DNA of 64,000 bases from Diadophis punctatus similis (taxonomy: Eukaryota; Chordata; Lepidosauria; Squamata; Dipsadidae): positions 43,717,778 through 43,781,777 of the forward strand of contig JALIGW010000002.1 in NCBI GenBank assembly GCA_023053685.1, read 5' to 3'. The notes beneath the pieces were generated by a model. The model searched no databases, was not told the DNA's origin, and worked only from the letters and a program-made list of their open reading frames with translations. Below, one piece after another: positions 1 to 10,785 of this stretch. How positions within the stretch are numbered: the stretch's first letter is position 1; each line of letters opens with the position of its first letter. Both the position numbers and the translations under genes were made by a program.

Positions 1-941
1 AAATTACTGTCTTTTTTTAAAAGCAGATGATTGTTTTTGTTAGAAAGAGAAAAAAATCCCTCTGCCTAAAATATTCTCTAATTTTTTTGCCCTTTGTTTT
101 CTAATTGACATCCTATCATTTTGCCTGCCATGCACACTTCTAACTATCTTTACTCTCAGGCAGATTAATGCATAAGCTTCCACATTCCCTCTTTTGACCT
201 TGGAAATGTCTTTGCTTTATGCTGAATGCAAATTGCTTGTGTCTTTGAGTACCCACTGCTAGTCTTGATTCTAGCAGGTAATCTACAAAGCTTTTTGGGA
301 GGTGCTTATGGCTAAGTGAGAAGCATCTAAAATGTAAATGTCAAGGAATGTAGATAATAAATTACAAACTGTTTATCATAACAGAAGATAACAAAACTAT
401 GTCAGAGAAACCATTGGAATTGGTTTTTCCCCATTCTTCCCCTAAAGAATGAAGCTTCATTCTTTAAATATAGTTAATTTTTTGTGATATCTAGGATAGG
501 TTATGATTTGGTCATGCTTTGTCTTCCTTTCCCTTGAAATAAATATGTTTTGTGGACACTCTTAATTGCATAATGATTTTAAAATATAAAATGGGGAATT
601 TGAACAAAGCCATTAAATAGAATTGTTAGCAGCTCTTAGCAGATACAGTATAATAAAAGGATGCATTCCCATGGTCTGCCATGAAGCATAAATTACTGAT
701 AAGTCAAAGACCAGGAATGGGCGGCAGATGTATTTAATATTCTGATGCTTTTATACACTTTCTTGCTCAGAGTTGGATTAATAATTATACTGACTGTCCC
801 GCCTGAAACAGAAATGGCCCAAAGCTCTGAAAAAGACCCTGAGTACAAAATACTATCTTAACCTGTCATGAGATGGTTTCCTTCCTTCCACATTGCAACT
901 TAAATTCTAAGTTCACAAAGTAAGGATTATGAAGTGTATAT
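1..941. other. AT-rich sequence, no feature seen
   Basis: No coding region, repeat family or structured element is recognisable. The sequence is AT-rich with frequent stops in all frames, as in ordinary reptile intergenic or intronic DNA. Confidence 0.5.
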
Positions 942-1133
942 CAAGTGGGTTGTAAATAATTTTACATGCTACCGGTTCGCGTGCATGCTCGCGCATGTGT
1001 GTGACGCTTCTGCATATGTGCAGAAGCATCCCGGGCGGGTGGGCGGAGTGTCCTGGATGGGTGGGTGGGTGGAGCCTGCCGCCAGCGCTACCAGTTCTAA
1101 GAACCGGTCTGAACCGGGAGCAACCCACCGCTG
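942..1133. mobile_element. hAT-like MITE family A, degraded copy
   Basis: The left end (AAGTGGGTTGTAAATAATTT) resembles the left end of the better copy at 41254, and the right end is CAACCCACCGCTG. The inside has the family's GCATGTG..GCAGAAGC core and a GGTTC/GAACC pair. No matching 8-bp duplication is visible at the two ends, so the left terminus is probably eroded. Confidence 0.7.
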
Positions 1134-1218
1134 CAAGACTCTAACATTCATTCTGGTGAACCTGACACAATGTCCTGTAAGACCACAACTATCTCTATAT
1201 GAGATACATAGTATCTGT

Positions 1219-1282
1219 CAGTGAACTGTAAGTAACTGGTACAGTGAACTGTAAGTAACTGGTACAGTGAACTGTAAGTAAA
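1219..1282. repeat. 23-bp tandem repeat, about 2.7 units
   Basis: The unit CAGTGAACTGTAAGTAACTGGTA occurs twice and is followed by a partial third copy. The units are nearly identical, so the expansion is recent. No function is visible. Confidence 0.85.
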
Positions 1283-1551
1283 TAGAAACTTTAAAACCAT
1301 GGGCTTCTCCGCAGAAGTACCGTAGGTCACAATCCTATGCACCAATGAAATTTGGTGTTAGAAGCATACTATCCTTCCCTTAAATCAAATGTTCAAGATA
1401 ATCTTGGAATGAAAAATGAAACTAGGGAGACCTCCAAATAGAAAGTGTTGCAAGCATGGTATTACCTTGGTTATTTTCACACAGTCCGAATAATTGTGTT
1501 TCAGTTTCCACAATGAGTGGAAATACAATTCTAGATAGTTTATGCTTGGTT

Positions 1552-1710
1552 CCATTAGAATAGAATAGAATTTTTTTATTATTGGCCAAGTGTGATTGGA
1601 CACACAAGGAATATGTCTTGGTGCATGTGCTCTCAGTATATATAAAAGAAAAGATATGTTCGTCAAGAATCAGAAGGTACAACACTTAATGATAGTCCGG
1701 GTACAAACAA
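1552..1710. repeat. Interspersed repeat common in snakes
   Basis: The stretch beginning TTATTATTGGCCAAGTGTGA and running through a region with ATAAAAGAAAAG resembles a dispersed repeat I recall from snake gene introns. The exact family (possibly LINE-derived) cannot be fixed by eye, and both borders are approximate. Confidence 0.45.
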
Positions 1711-3883
1711 ATTAATTTAGTTACAGAATTTAACTAACATTCTGACCTTGTACAGTGTGTTGAAATATAAATATCCCAATAGGCTGGCTTCATATAACAT
1801 GCATAAGTCATGCACACCGACTGCAATATAAATTAAGCAAATGTTATGTTTATAAAACCAGCCAAGTTAAGCAAGAACACAGCAGAATTTTAACTGTCTT
1901 GCTATAGCATATTGCGTGAATTCAGAATAGATGACCATGCCTTACCACAATTAGTCATGCAACCATCCAAAGAAGGACTAATCAAGGACTTAAATGCTAA
2001 ATAGTAATGCAAAATGTTAAATGGACAAGATACTTTCCACAGGTCCATTAAATGTTATATGTCTATAAGTAGAAACTGCTAATGCAATCATATTTGATTC
2101 AAATGAGATCTTTCTAAATTGAGAGGGATGACGCTAATGATGGTAATGATGGCTAGAAAGTGAAGGAGCTCAATTTTTCCCATATAGTTTGCGAAAGGTC
2201 ATATCCACCATAAAAGAAATGCAGACTAACAAAATCAAGTAATAAACCTTAAGAATAATAATGTTTAAAGATGGTGATTTCTTATCAAACAGGGGAATGA
2301 CCTGCCAACAAATCCTTCCCTAAAGAATCATAAATTCGCCCTGATTGGGAAGTGCCTCTCCAGACTAGTCTCTCTGGTCTCTTCTTTCAATGTTTAATCT
2401 CCTGTCATCCCCATCCCACCCCACCAACAACCATCATTACTTTAAATGTAGCTGAGGTGAGAGCAGGGTTGGTTGATGCCTATTTTTGAACATTCTTCCC
2501 TGTTTAATTTTAAAATCTCTCCTTACTTCAGTTCAATTAATGATGTATTTCCTGGGTAGCATTCTTTGTTTTCACAATAGTTAGTCCTGGGAAGAAGAAC
2601 CCCTTAGGTGTCTTCTCTACCCCATAAGAGTGGGAAGAGTATTATAACTCTTCACTTTCTCTTCATTAACAAATATGAAACTCTTCATTCCATAATCTGT
2701 CTCTTTCTTACTAATAAGCAAATCAAATAAGTAGCACCTTCTCCTTACTCAACTATCAGCAAAAAGTCCAAACAGAGCTATAAAATATTAACATTAATTA
2801 ACGTATATAAAACTCAGTATTCCATGACTCAAGTCTTAGCTGTAAGCAAAACCCCATTTAAAAGGCATAAAAAGATACTGATATCCTAGCGTAAGTGAAC
2901 AAAACCTAAAATGTAACATCATAAAAAGAGACCATTCTCTTTTTAAAAAAAAGACATACACATTTTCCCCTTCCAAATACCAACAGCTCCAAAGAAAACC
3001 ACTCCAAATAGAAACATATCCCATTCAAGAAAACATTCCATATCACAACCTGAAACTATAAACCAATCCACATTTTGTAAATATAAAGTAATCTCAGCAT
3101 CCTAATATAAACAAAAGACAAAAGTTTAACATAACAAAAAGAGATAGTTTCTCCTTTAAAAAAAACAAATTCATCAAACTTCCTTGAATTAAATAGAACA
3201 ATTATATACAGAGCATTTACATGCTAAAAAATTAGGATACATAAAATGGCTACGGTGTAAAAAGCTTAAATGCCACATCAGCAAATTTATCCTGTAAAGG
3301 TATCAGTAAATCCAAAAAGAATCACACAGAATAACAATGTATCCAATTTTAACTCTGGTCAAATAAACCAACTTTTCATTCATTTTGTTTTTTTCCCATA
3401 ATCCAAAACCAGAACAATCTTTTTCCATAATCCATTCCAATAGTTGCTGATCCTTGTTACAAATGTTTACAGTACTTCAAGCAGTCTCTTTTGTGAATCT
3501 AGCAAAAATAAATTGTTTCAATTGCTCTCTGGGATTTTCATTTTTATTTCCTTCTTAATTTTTAAAGCCTCATCCAATTTTCTGTTTACATCTGATGGTG
3601 AATTCTTATTCAGAGTCTTGTTCATATTGTACTCAAGTGGATTTTTTTTTTTTTTTTTGCATATCATGTTCTATAACTTCTTCTTCAGATACAGGTAGTC
3701 TGTTCCCAAGAAGATACAATGTAGCTGACATAATTATTTCAACATTTCAGCATAGGTCCTGGTGGAGCTCCTCAAAGTTATCTCTACACACCATTATACG
3801 TTATTTATTTCCAACATCAAAAACAATTTTATTTTCCTACAAACATGCATTTATTCTTTAAAAATAATATAAAAATCTTAATA
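1711..3883. other. AT-rich region with a faint long-period duplication
   Basis: No gene is supported. Blocks near 2880-2965 and 3095-3180 look like diverged copies of each other: each has CATCCTAATAT-like sequence, ACATCATAAAAAGAGA-like sequence, then an A-run. They lie about 210 bp apart. Similar CCATAATC phrases occur near 2690, 3395 and 3425. This may be an old tandem array or an eroded LINE segment. A T-run lies at 3641-3659. Confidence 0.35.
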
Positions 3884-4266
3884 CAGGTAGTCTTCGATTT
3901 ACAACAGTTTGTTTAGTGACCGTTCAAAATTACAACAGCACTGAAAAATGTGATTTATGACCATTTTTCACAATTATGACCATTGCAGCAGCCCCATGAT
4001 CATGATCATGAGGCTGCTGGTTAACTGGTTCATATATTTATGACCATTGCTGTGTCCCAGGGTCATGTGATCACCTTTTGAAACTTTCTGATAAGCAAAG
4101 TCAATGCAGAAGCCAGATTCACTTAACAACTGGGTTACTAACTTATCAACTGCACTGATTCACTTAACAACTATGGCAAGAAAGGTAGCAAAATTCAATT
4201 AACAAATGTCTCACTTAAGAACAGAAATTTTGGGCTCAATTGTGATTGTAAGTTGAGGACCACCTG
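3884..4266. mobile_element. Nonautonomous DNA transposon with TA flanks
   Basis: It begins CAGGTAGTCTTCGATTTACA and ends with the inverse GTAAGTTGAGGACCACCTG. Both ends are flanked by TA, as expected for Tc1/mariner-type insertion. The inside repeats TTATGACCATT and CACTTAACAACT phrases. The same family recurs at 26389-26826, with fragments near 22000 and 61171. No transposase is encoded. Confidence 0.75.
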
Positions 4267-6802
4267 TATTCAAAATCTGAATATTTTCTGAGCCCTTAAT
4301 CCATCTAAAACTTTCTGTGGTCAGATCCTTGTCTTGCTTTTTGCTGTTTATTTTAAATTCTTAAAAATTATAAAATACATTTTACTATATTAAGGAATTA
4401 AGGACCTCACCCAGCATTTGCAATCTTGACACTTCTGAAGGTGTCTAACTTCTTTGATATAGTTAATAGGCAATTTCCAGAGATAGTTAGTGAGGGAAAT
4501 GTGCAAACTTAGTTTCCTTTGAAAAAGCTCTATTTGTGGCCCAAGCAATTATTGTGAAATTCTCCCATCTCCTGATTTCTCCCCCCCCCCTCTCAGAACT
4601 AGCTGTCTTTCAGGCTCTGTGAGGAGCAATCAAAAGGGAAGCAGTTTGGGTGATCTTGAATCTTCTCTTTCATCAAGAGAAGGTCAAAGGAGCTGATCTA
4701 CTAATTGGCTCTTTATTAATGTTCGCAAATGTCAACTCTGCTTTTTTGCAGAACTGCCTTCAGTCTACCACCTTCCCCAGGAAGGCTGCTTTCCTTCAGT
4801 GTCTTCTCTAATTACTTCAGACAACTTGGTTGTTAACTCCTCTGCCACCAAGAATTGTAATGGGCAGGTTTTCTCCTTCCACCAAATCCAATAAGAAGCA
4901 AGTCTCTTGTTATAAAAGACAAGAGCAGTTTAACTTTGCTCTTTGTCTTCGGAACCATCAACCTTATGCATATACTGGCAATACTGTACAAGTGATTTCA
5001 GTTTCTCTTTCTCTCCATCTTCCCTCCATTGCACCAGCTCCCCACCCCCACCCCCAAGATCCTTAACAGAACAGTACAACTCAAATTCACGGTTCATATT
5101 TAAACAATTCAACTCTTACCTTCCCCTCGGTAAGCCACATTTGCAAGGTTTCATCTGAAACCTGCCTGCTCCTCTTCTTGGACAGCCATGATCAACTACC
5201 ACTACAATACAGTTCTTTCCATTTTTGCAACCCATCAGGCTCACTTCTGCTTCTCTCCTTTTTCCCATTGTGTATCTCTTGGTGTTTAGTGGAGGTACCT
5301 TGCACCCATAGCTTCATCACTTTTATCATCTTTTCCCTTAAATCACTTTCATTTCTCTTTAACTCTTTGAAGTCCATCTCCTCCCTTTCATGGACCTTTG
5401 GGAGAGTCCCAGTTCTGATTTCCTTGTAGGTAACCTGTCTGCTAAGAAGCACATTATCTCTTTCCGGTTATCTCTTTACCTTTATTCCCTCCTATTTACT
5501 TTTAACATCTAAGGATTCTGTTTCTTCTTTTAACTCATTCCAGTTACTGACAGGTTGATTTCCTTGCTTCTCATGACAATTCCCTACAGTTTGCACAAGA
5601 TTTATCCATTTATCAATGCTACAGTAATCATCTGGCTTACACAAGGAACCTAACACCTTGTTTCAATTTTTCCCCGACTCTTTTTTTGTACTCACTGTTT
5701 TAGTGAGTCTTATTCAACTCCGGTCTTATTCATCTCGATCTTTTTTTGTATTTATTGCTGGAGCATAAAAATTATACTTGCCTTTCTCATGGTGGTTACA
5801 CATGGAGGTAACATTTTCATTGCTACTATACTTCTCAGCAAATTTAGCAGTCATGGGATTAGATGTAAGATTTTCTTGGGTAAAACTAACCTATCAAAGA
5901 ATAAGAAGCACATAAGTAAGAATAAATGAACAGCTTGGACGATGATAGGATGCATACAATAGTCTCCTTGAAGGTTTTATATTAATAGTGCTTTTTTAAT
6001 TTGTTCATAACTGAACCAAAATTGGGGTATCCTGGGAAATGACCAGAGAATGAAGTTTAGAATTGTTATTAAAAGAAATGACTTTGCTGCAAATCAGGGG
6101 AATGAACACTAAGTACATTCCGTTCAGTTTCAATGGCTGCAAAGCCATACACATGTATATATATTTTCACATGTCTGCTGATGAGTTTGAACTACTAAAC
6201 AGGAACCAGGAAAGAGATCTTGGCAGTTTGATGAAAACACTGGCCCCATGTGGCCACTCTGAAGAAACACAAATTCCCTCCTGTGGATCATTAGTAAAGA
6301 AATAGAAGTAAAACAGATTGTTTAATGATACCTTGATGTGAGTTTATTTGGAGATTGCATAGAGTTCACATCACCTTATCTCAGAAATATTATCCTTAAA
6401 CCTGAAGAATTCACAGAAAGAGACTATCAAAATTGGTAGCGTCGAGCCAAACTTTCCCTTGCATTGTTTTCTCTCCATTCCCATTTTTTAAAAAAGAAGA
6501 AGAAGCAATTTCCTAGGAATGGATAGAAAAATATTCTTGCACTTATTTAGTTACAAAGTTGCTAACAGTGTACCTGTGAGTGTTCTATCTTTCACTGTGC
6601 AATTATACCTTGAGTGGTCTGCAGCTTCCTAGTTTCACACACTTCAGTTGATTCCTAAGAGGAAAATTTCTCCCACTGGGATTTCTCAGCAGTGATGCTA
6701 CTGTCATCAGCACAGATAAATTCTCTTTAACTGGAGAAACTTGGAGAAAGTGACCATCTTATTTCTCTATCCATAAACTCAGGGCATAATTTTGAAAGAC
6801 TC
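4267..6802. other. Mostly unassigned; possible LINE remnant near 4830-5700
   Basis: Read on the minus strand, 5192-5452 gives an open stretch rich in K, E, R and D (for example EEMDFKELKRNESDLREKM). It resembles the coiled-coil part of an L1-type ORF1, but this is weak evidence with no second motif. The remainder shows no recognisable gene or repeat; a C-run lies near 4583. Confidence 0.3.
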
Positions 6803-6925
6803 TTTCTCCATAGTGGGTGGAGCCATCCTCCAAGAATGGGTTAAACCTGCCCTCCAGCCAATCAGGACCGAGTTTCTTAAAAAGTATAAATAGGACCCTC
6901 TTGCCTTGGCACCCCCTCTTTTTTC
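6803..6925 (+). repeat. DIRS left inverted terminal repeat
   Basis: It reads TCCATAGTGGGTGGAGCCAT, then a CCAATCAGG motif and a TATAAATAG motif, and ends near CACCCCCTCTTTTTTCC. Its inverse is at 12674-12790 in the same order, with a few mismatches and small indels. Confidence 0.9.
6858..6893 (+). promoter_or_regulatory. Candidate DIRS promoter: CCAAT and TATA motifs
   Basis: CCAATCAGG starts at 6858 and TATAAATAG lies at 6885-6893, inside the terminal repeat and upstream of all element ORFs. The unrelated mini-DIRS at 20 kb keeps the same pair (CCAATCAGG, then TATAAAAG) although the rest of its repeat differs, which supports function. Use as a Pol II promoter is inferred. Confidence 0.6.
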
Positions 6926-7286
6926 CTCGGTCCTTAGCCAAAAAGGACAGTGTTTAAACCCATTCTTCGATTTCTCCACCAACTACTGAATTTCTACTAC
7001 TTCCTGTGAGTTATTGCTTCATTGATTCTTACTTGACAGCTGTCACTCAGAGACTCTTCAATCGTGTCAGCTTACTGGGCATTGCCCCATTGGGCCTTGT
7101 CCCTAGCTGGGGGTTGGGACTCCCCAGGGAGGAGATTACCCTTAACAGTTGCACATCTGTTGTGTACTGGGGTTTTCTCACCTTAATCAACCAGTCAAAT
7201 AATTGCAGCCTTGTCTTGCCTGTCAGGGAGGGAGGTACTCCAGATCGTGATCTTCAGCCACAGAAGCCCTGAGCTTGGGTGGCCTG

Positions 7287-7372
7287 CAATCGGCTTGAGT
7301 TTGTCTCCTATAAGCCAAACTAGCGTTCCCCTCCAATCGGCTTGAGTTTGTCTCCTATAAGCCAAACTAGCG
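7287..7372 (+). repeat. 47-bp direct duplication in the DIRS leader
   Basis: A unit starting CAATCGGCTTGAGTTTGTCT at 7287 is repeated from 7334 with almost no change. It lies between the terminal repeat and the presumed gag start, so it may be a leader feature or a local replication slip. Confidence 0.85.
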
Positions 7373-7584
7373 TCCTTAATTGACTTTTGGAGCCGACATC
7401 GGCCGCAATCGATCGAGCGGTGTCGGAAAAGGGCGCTAGAAATTTCACACCTTGCCTTGTATCGGGAGAGAAGGCCTTGGCAAGGCAAACTGACAGGCAG
7501 ACTTCAAATCATCTTCGATCAGATCGGCTGCTTCCTTGCCTCAGAGCCTGACTTTGACCCCTGCTGCTCCATAGTTCAGCCAGA

Positions 7585-7960
7585 ATGGCTGACAAAGGCC
7601 ATAAGCAGGGGAAGGCAAAGCAGAAGACCCCCAGGGTCACTCCTGCTGAGGACATTTGCCAGGGGGGGGGGATTAGAAACTATGAGCCCTGCCAGGGACA
7701 GGTCACTTCTACGCCCATCCTCCCCTTCTGAACGCTCCAAGTCATCCAACACAGCTGTTTTTTTGCTCTGTCTTGTGCCTGAGAAGCTGGCAATCTGGGT
7801 GCTGCTTCCTGAGGGCTTGTTCCCTCTTTTTGTCTGGAACTTCAGAAATCAGTCAGTCTGCTCCAGGAGACCCAGAAAACTGACAGTTAGTGGCTAGGCC
7901 TTAGCAGACTCCTTTCTCCTCAGGAGACAGCAAGTTTAGGAGTGCCTCATGGGTGGCCAC
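7585..7960 (+). pseudogene. DIRS gag-like region, degraded
   Basis: An ATG at 7585 opens a basic reading frame (MADKGHKQGKAKQKTPRVTP) that is a plausible start for the first DIRS ORF. Downstream the frame meets stops near 7730 and later, so no full protein can be made. DIRS ORF1 proteins are poorly conserved and I see no zinc knuckle, so the assignment rests on position after the leader and before RT. An alternative frame (7457-7897) stays open but lacks family-like features. Confidence 0.45.
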
Positions 7961-8204
7961 CATTTTGAATTACACAGGACCGCCCACTTCAAAAAAAAAT
8001 TCTTTTTTCTTTTGAGGCCTCCTTTATTTAACTTGCCTTCTGTGCAATGGGTGACAAGAGCCAGCAATCTGGCAAGGCTCCTTTGATCCAAGGCCCTGTC
8101 TGTACCTGTCTCTAGTGCCTGGGCCGTATGCTTCCATTTGAGCTGCTCTGCATTGATCTGCTTGTCTTCAGCCAGGTAAGTGTGTAGGCAGCCTTTGAGA
8201 GTGC

Positions 8205-8475
8205 CAGTGGCCATCTTGAAGCCTCCCATAGGGTGGCAGCCATTTTGATTGCCCTCAGAATTGAAGGCACTAAGGGCGTGGCCATTTTGTTTCAAATACC
8301 AAAAGTGGGCAGAGACCATTTTGAAGCCACATCAAGGATGGTGGCCATTTTGGATGCCCTTTCTTGCCGGTGGCCATTTTTAAGGCCTAATATGGGCAGT
8401 GGCCATTTTGAAAGACCAACTAAGGGCAACTGCCATCTTGTTGGCCTCATTTAAGGGCGTTGGCCATTTTTAGTG
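8205..8475 (+). repeat. Array of GGCCATTTTG motifs, about 29-bp period
   Basis: CCATTTT or CCATCTT cores begin at 8211, 8240, 8282, 8316, 8345, 8374, 8403, 8433 and 8464; the spacing is 29-31 bp for most steps and 34 and 42 bp for two. Units read roughly as (TAAGGGCAG)TGGCCATTTTGAA(GGCC). An isolated copy lies near 7960. The core matches the YY1 consensus (GCCATNTT). The array lies inside the DIRS element between gag and RT. Confidence 0.8.
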
Positions 8476-8539
8476 ACTGTTTGGACCTACTAATTTACCC
8501 AGGCCTTTCTGAGGCCTGCCTTGTTGGCAGAGGCCTTAA

Positions 8540-8995
8540 ATAAATATGGATACTGTTATTTGAATTGAGCTGACAAAAATTCAGACTAGCTGTCTGTAGG
8601 TCTGCCTCAGGAGTACCTGTTAAAGCATGTTCGGGTATTCATATATGACAATAACAAGCTAAACGTATCAACTTAGAATGAAGATTCTATCTATATTTTA
8701 AAAATGGCTTGAACAAGGGCTTTCAGCAGAATTTAGAAGTAGTAAGTTACAGATCTCACATAAAAGGAACAAATGAGCCTAGTGAGCACTCATTCCAGTA
8801 ACAGTTTAAAACCAAGCCTTTTTTCTGGAGTCTATGAGCCCAGCATAACTGGAACTATATACAAACTATCAATTTTTCTATATACAAACTATCAATTTTT
8901 TTTTCTGTATTTGAAAATATCAGTCTCTTATGAACTGAACTTTAAGACAAAGACAACAGGATTTGTAAATTGGAGTTAATTTTTAAAATGATGCC
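8540..8995. other. AT-rich stretch inside the DIRS element
   Basis: Base composition drops sharply from the GC-rich DIRS flanks to AT-rich here. It includes a short direct duplication of ATATACAAACTATCAATTTT at about 8860-8900. It may be a separate old insertion or a noncoding spacer; no termini or TSD were identified. Confidence 0.4.
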
Positions 8996-9237
8996 TTTTA
9001 CAAAGGAAATTACCCTATCCAGAGTACTCTACCCTACTCATTCCTGCCTATCATCCCCCAGGGAGGGGGACCTAGTGGACGGGAGTTCCCTGGATGCCAG
9101 GGAATTCTCATTAGCTCACTCTGGCATTTGGAACCAGACAGCTCCATTCACAAGCCAAAATCAACCTGCTGCTCAATCATCATCAGCTCAAGCGGCTGTC
9201 TAAGCCAGGTCAATGGAGTCCACCTCCAGATGGACGC

Positions 9238-10637
9238 TTGCTAGGTGGAGCTGCCTTGGAGCTGCCTAAGGTTTTTGCCCTGAAGAAGGACTTGTGTCCC
9301 TCAGCAGCCTTGTGCCCCTCTGAGACCCTAGCAGTCTTGGGGGGAGGAGGAGAGTTTCTGGTCAGTGGTGACCTATCCCTTGCCTCAGTCAGTGTGCCAG
9401 GGGCTGACTCCCCATTAGGATCTTCTGTGGGACGTGGCTTATGTGATTTTGCCTTACCCTTTCCCGATCTACCTTCGGGCGGGTGGAGAGCCATTCTTGA
9501 TTTAAAACGCCTCAATAAATATGTCATCTACAAGAAATTCAAGATGCATACCCTGCAATCAATTCTGGCGGTCATTAGGCAAGGCGACTTCTCGCCTCAA
9601 TTGACCTTTCGGAGGCTTACCTCCACATTCCAATCAATTCATCTCACCGCCAATACCTCCGGTTTTGCCATGCAGGGGTGCATTATGAATATCTGGCGTT
9701 GCCCTTCGGCCTGTCTTCAGCACCTAGGGTGTTTACCAAGGTATTGGCCGCCTTGACCGCCCACCTGCGGGCTATCCCCGTGCGTGTCCAGTGCTACCTG
9801 GATGACATTCTCATCCAGTCTTCCTCTCTGTCCCAGGCAGAGCAGGACACCCAGGTAGTCCTTAACTCCCTTGGGCACCACGGGTTCCTAGTCAACATGG
9901 GAAAAAGCCAATTGTCACCTTCTACCAGGATGACTCACTTGGGGGCCATCATTGACTCTCTGGAGTGCAGGGTGTACCTATCTCAGGAGCGGAGAGACAG
10001 CCTATCGGATTTAGTCCAGCATGTTCTGGCCCAAACAAGGGTTCCCCTGAACCAGCTGTCCTCCCTCCTGGGGAAGGTGATATCAGCCATTCACATCACT
10101 CCATGGGCTCACCTGCATTCCAGAGACCTCCAATGGTTTGTTCTCCCTTTCCAGAGATCCAGTTGCAGCGATTCCCCAGCCAGGGTCCACCTCCCGACAG
10201 GGGTCCAGAAATCCCTCAGATGGTGGTCTTCAGCCACTCTCACCAAAGGCACCGGCTTCCTGGAACCACGGAGGCTGACTCTGACCACGGATGCCAGCAC
10301 CACAGGTTGAGGGGCCCACATCGAGTCCCAGGTTGCCCAGGGCACTTGGTCCAGTGCCGAGCAGAGCCTCCCCATCAACCTGTTAGAACTGAGGGCAGTC
10401 AGGTTGGCCCTAGCTCACTTCCAGGGCCGTCTGTCGGGCAGTCACATGCTTGTCTTGACAGACAATGTAACAATGAAGGCCCATATCAATTGCCAGGGCG
10501 GGACCATGTCCAAGGTCCTCATGGCTGAGGCAATGACACTGGGGCTCTGGGCAGAGCGGCATCTGCAGTCCATCGCAGCAGAACACATCTCCGGGGTGAG
10601 CAACACAACCGCAGACTGGCTCAGCCGGAACTCCATC
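9238..10637 (+). pseudogene. DIRS reverse transcriptase/RNase H, broken
   Basis: This is the replication enzyme of the DIRS element. RT motifs are visible: GWRAILDLKRLNKYV near 9484, then LPFGLSSAPRVF in another frame near 9700, then the catalytic YLDD at 9795-9806. RNase H-like sequence follows (LTLTTDAST near 10277, LLELRAVRLAL near 10380, and ADWLSRNS at its end). Breaks seen: a frame change between about 9590 and 9680, and an in-frame TGA at about 10309 where related elements have tryptophan. The SINE at 10638-10774 then separates it from the recombinase. A conserved start codon cannot be chosen because the N-terminal part is unclear. Confidence 0.85.
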
Positions 10638-10774
10638 GGCCTAGAGGTAGAGCTCTTGCCTCACAATCAGGAGGTTGTGAGTTTAGTCCTAGGTAGAGGC
10701 AGATGTAGGGTCTCCTGCTTGGGCAGGGGGTTGGACTAGATGACCTGTAAGGTCCCTTCCAACTCTGTTAATCT
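10638..10774 (+). mobile_element. tRNA-headed SINE with CR1-like tail, nested in DIRS
   Basis: The 5' part (AGAGGTAGAGCTCTTGCCT then GGTTGTGAGTTTAGTCC) resembles the A and B boxes of a tRNA-derived Pol III promoter. The 3' part (GGTTGGACTAGATGACCTGT, then AAGGTCCCTTCCAACTCTGT) matches the 3' end of the CR1 at 47990-48050. That suggests the SINE is mobilised by CR1. DIRS coding sequence continues on both sides (RNase H before, a DPAEW-like phrase after), so the SINE arrived after the DIRS. No poly(A) and no clear TSD, as usual for CR1-type insertions. Confidence 0.85.
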
Positions 10775-10785
10775 GACCCGGCGGA

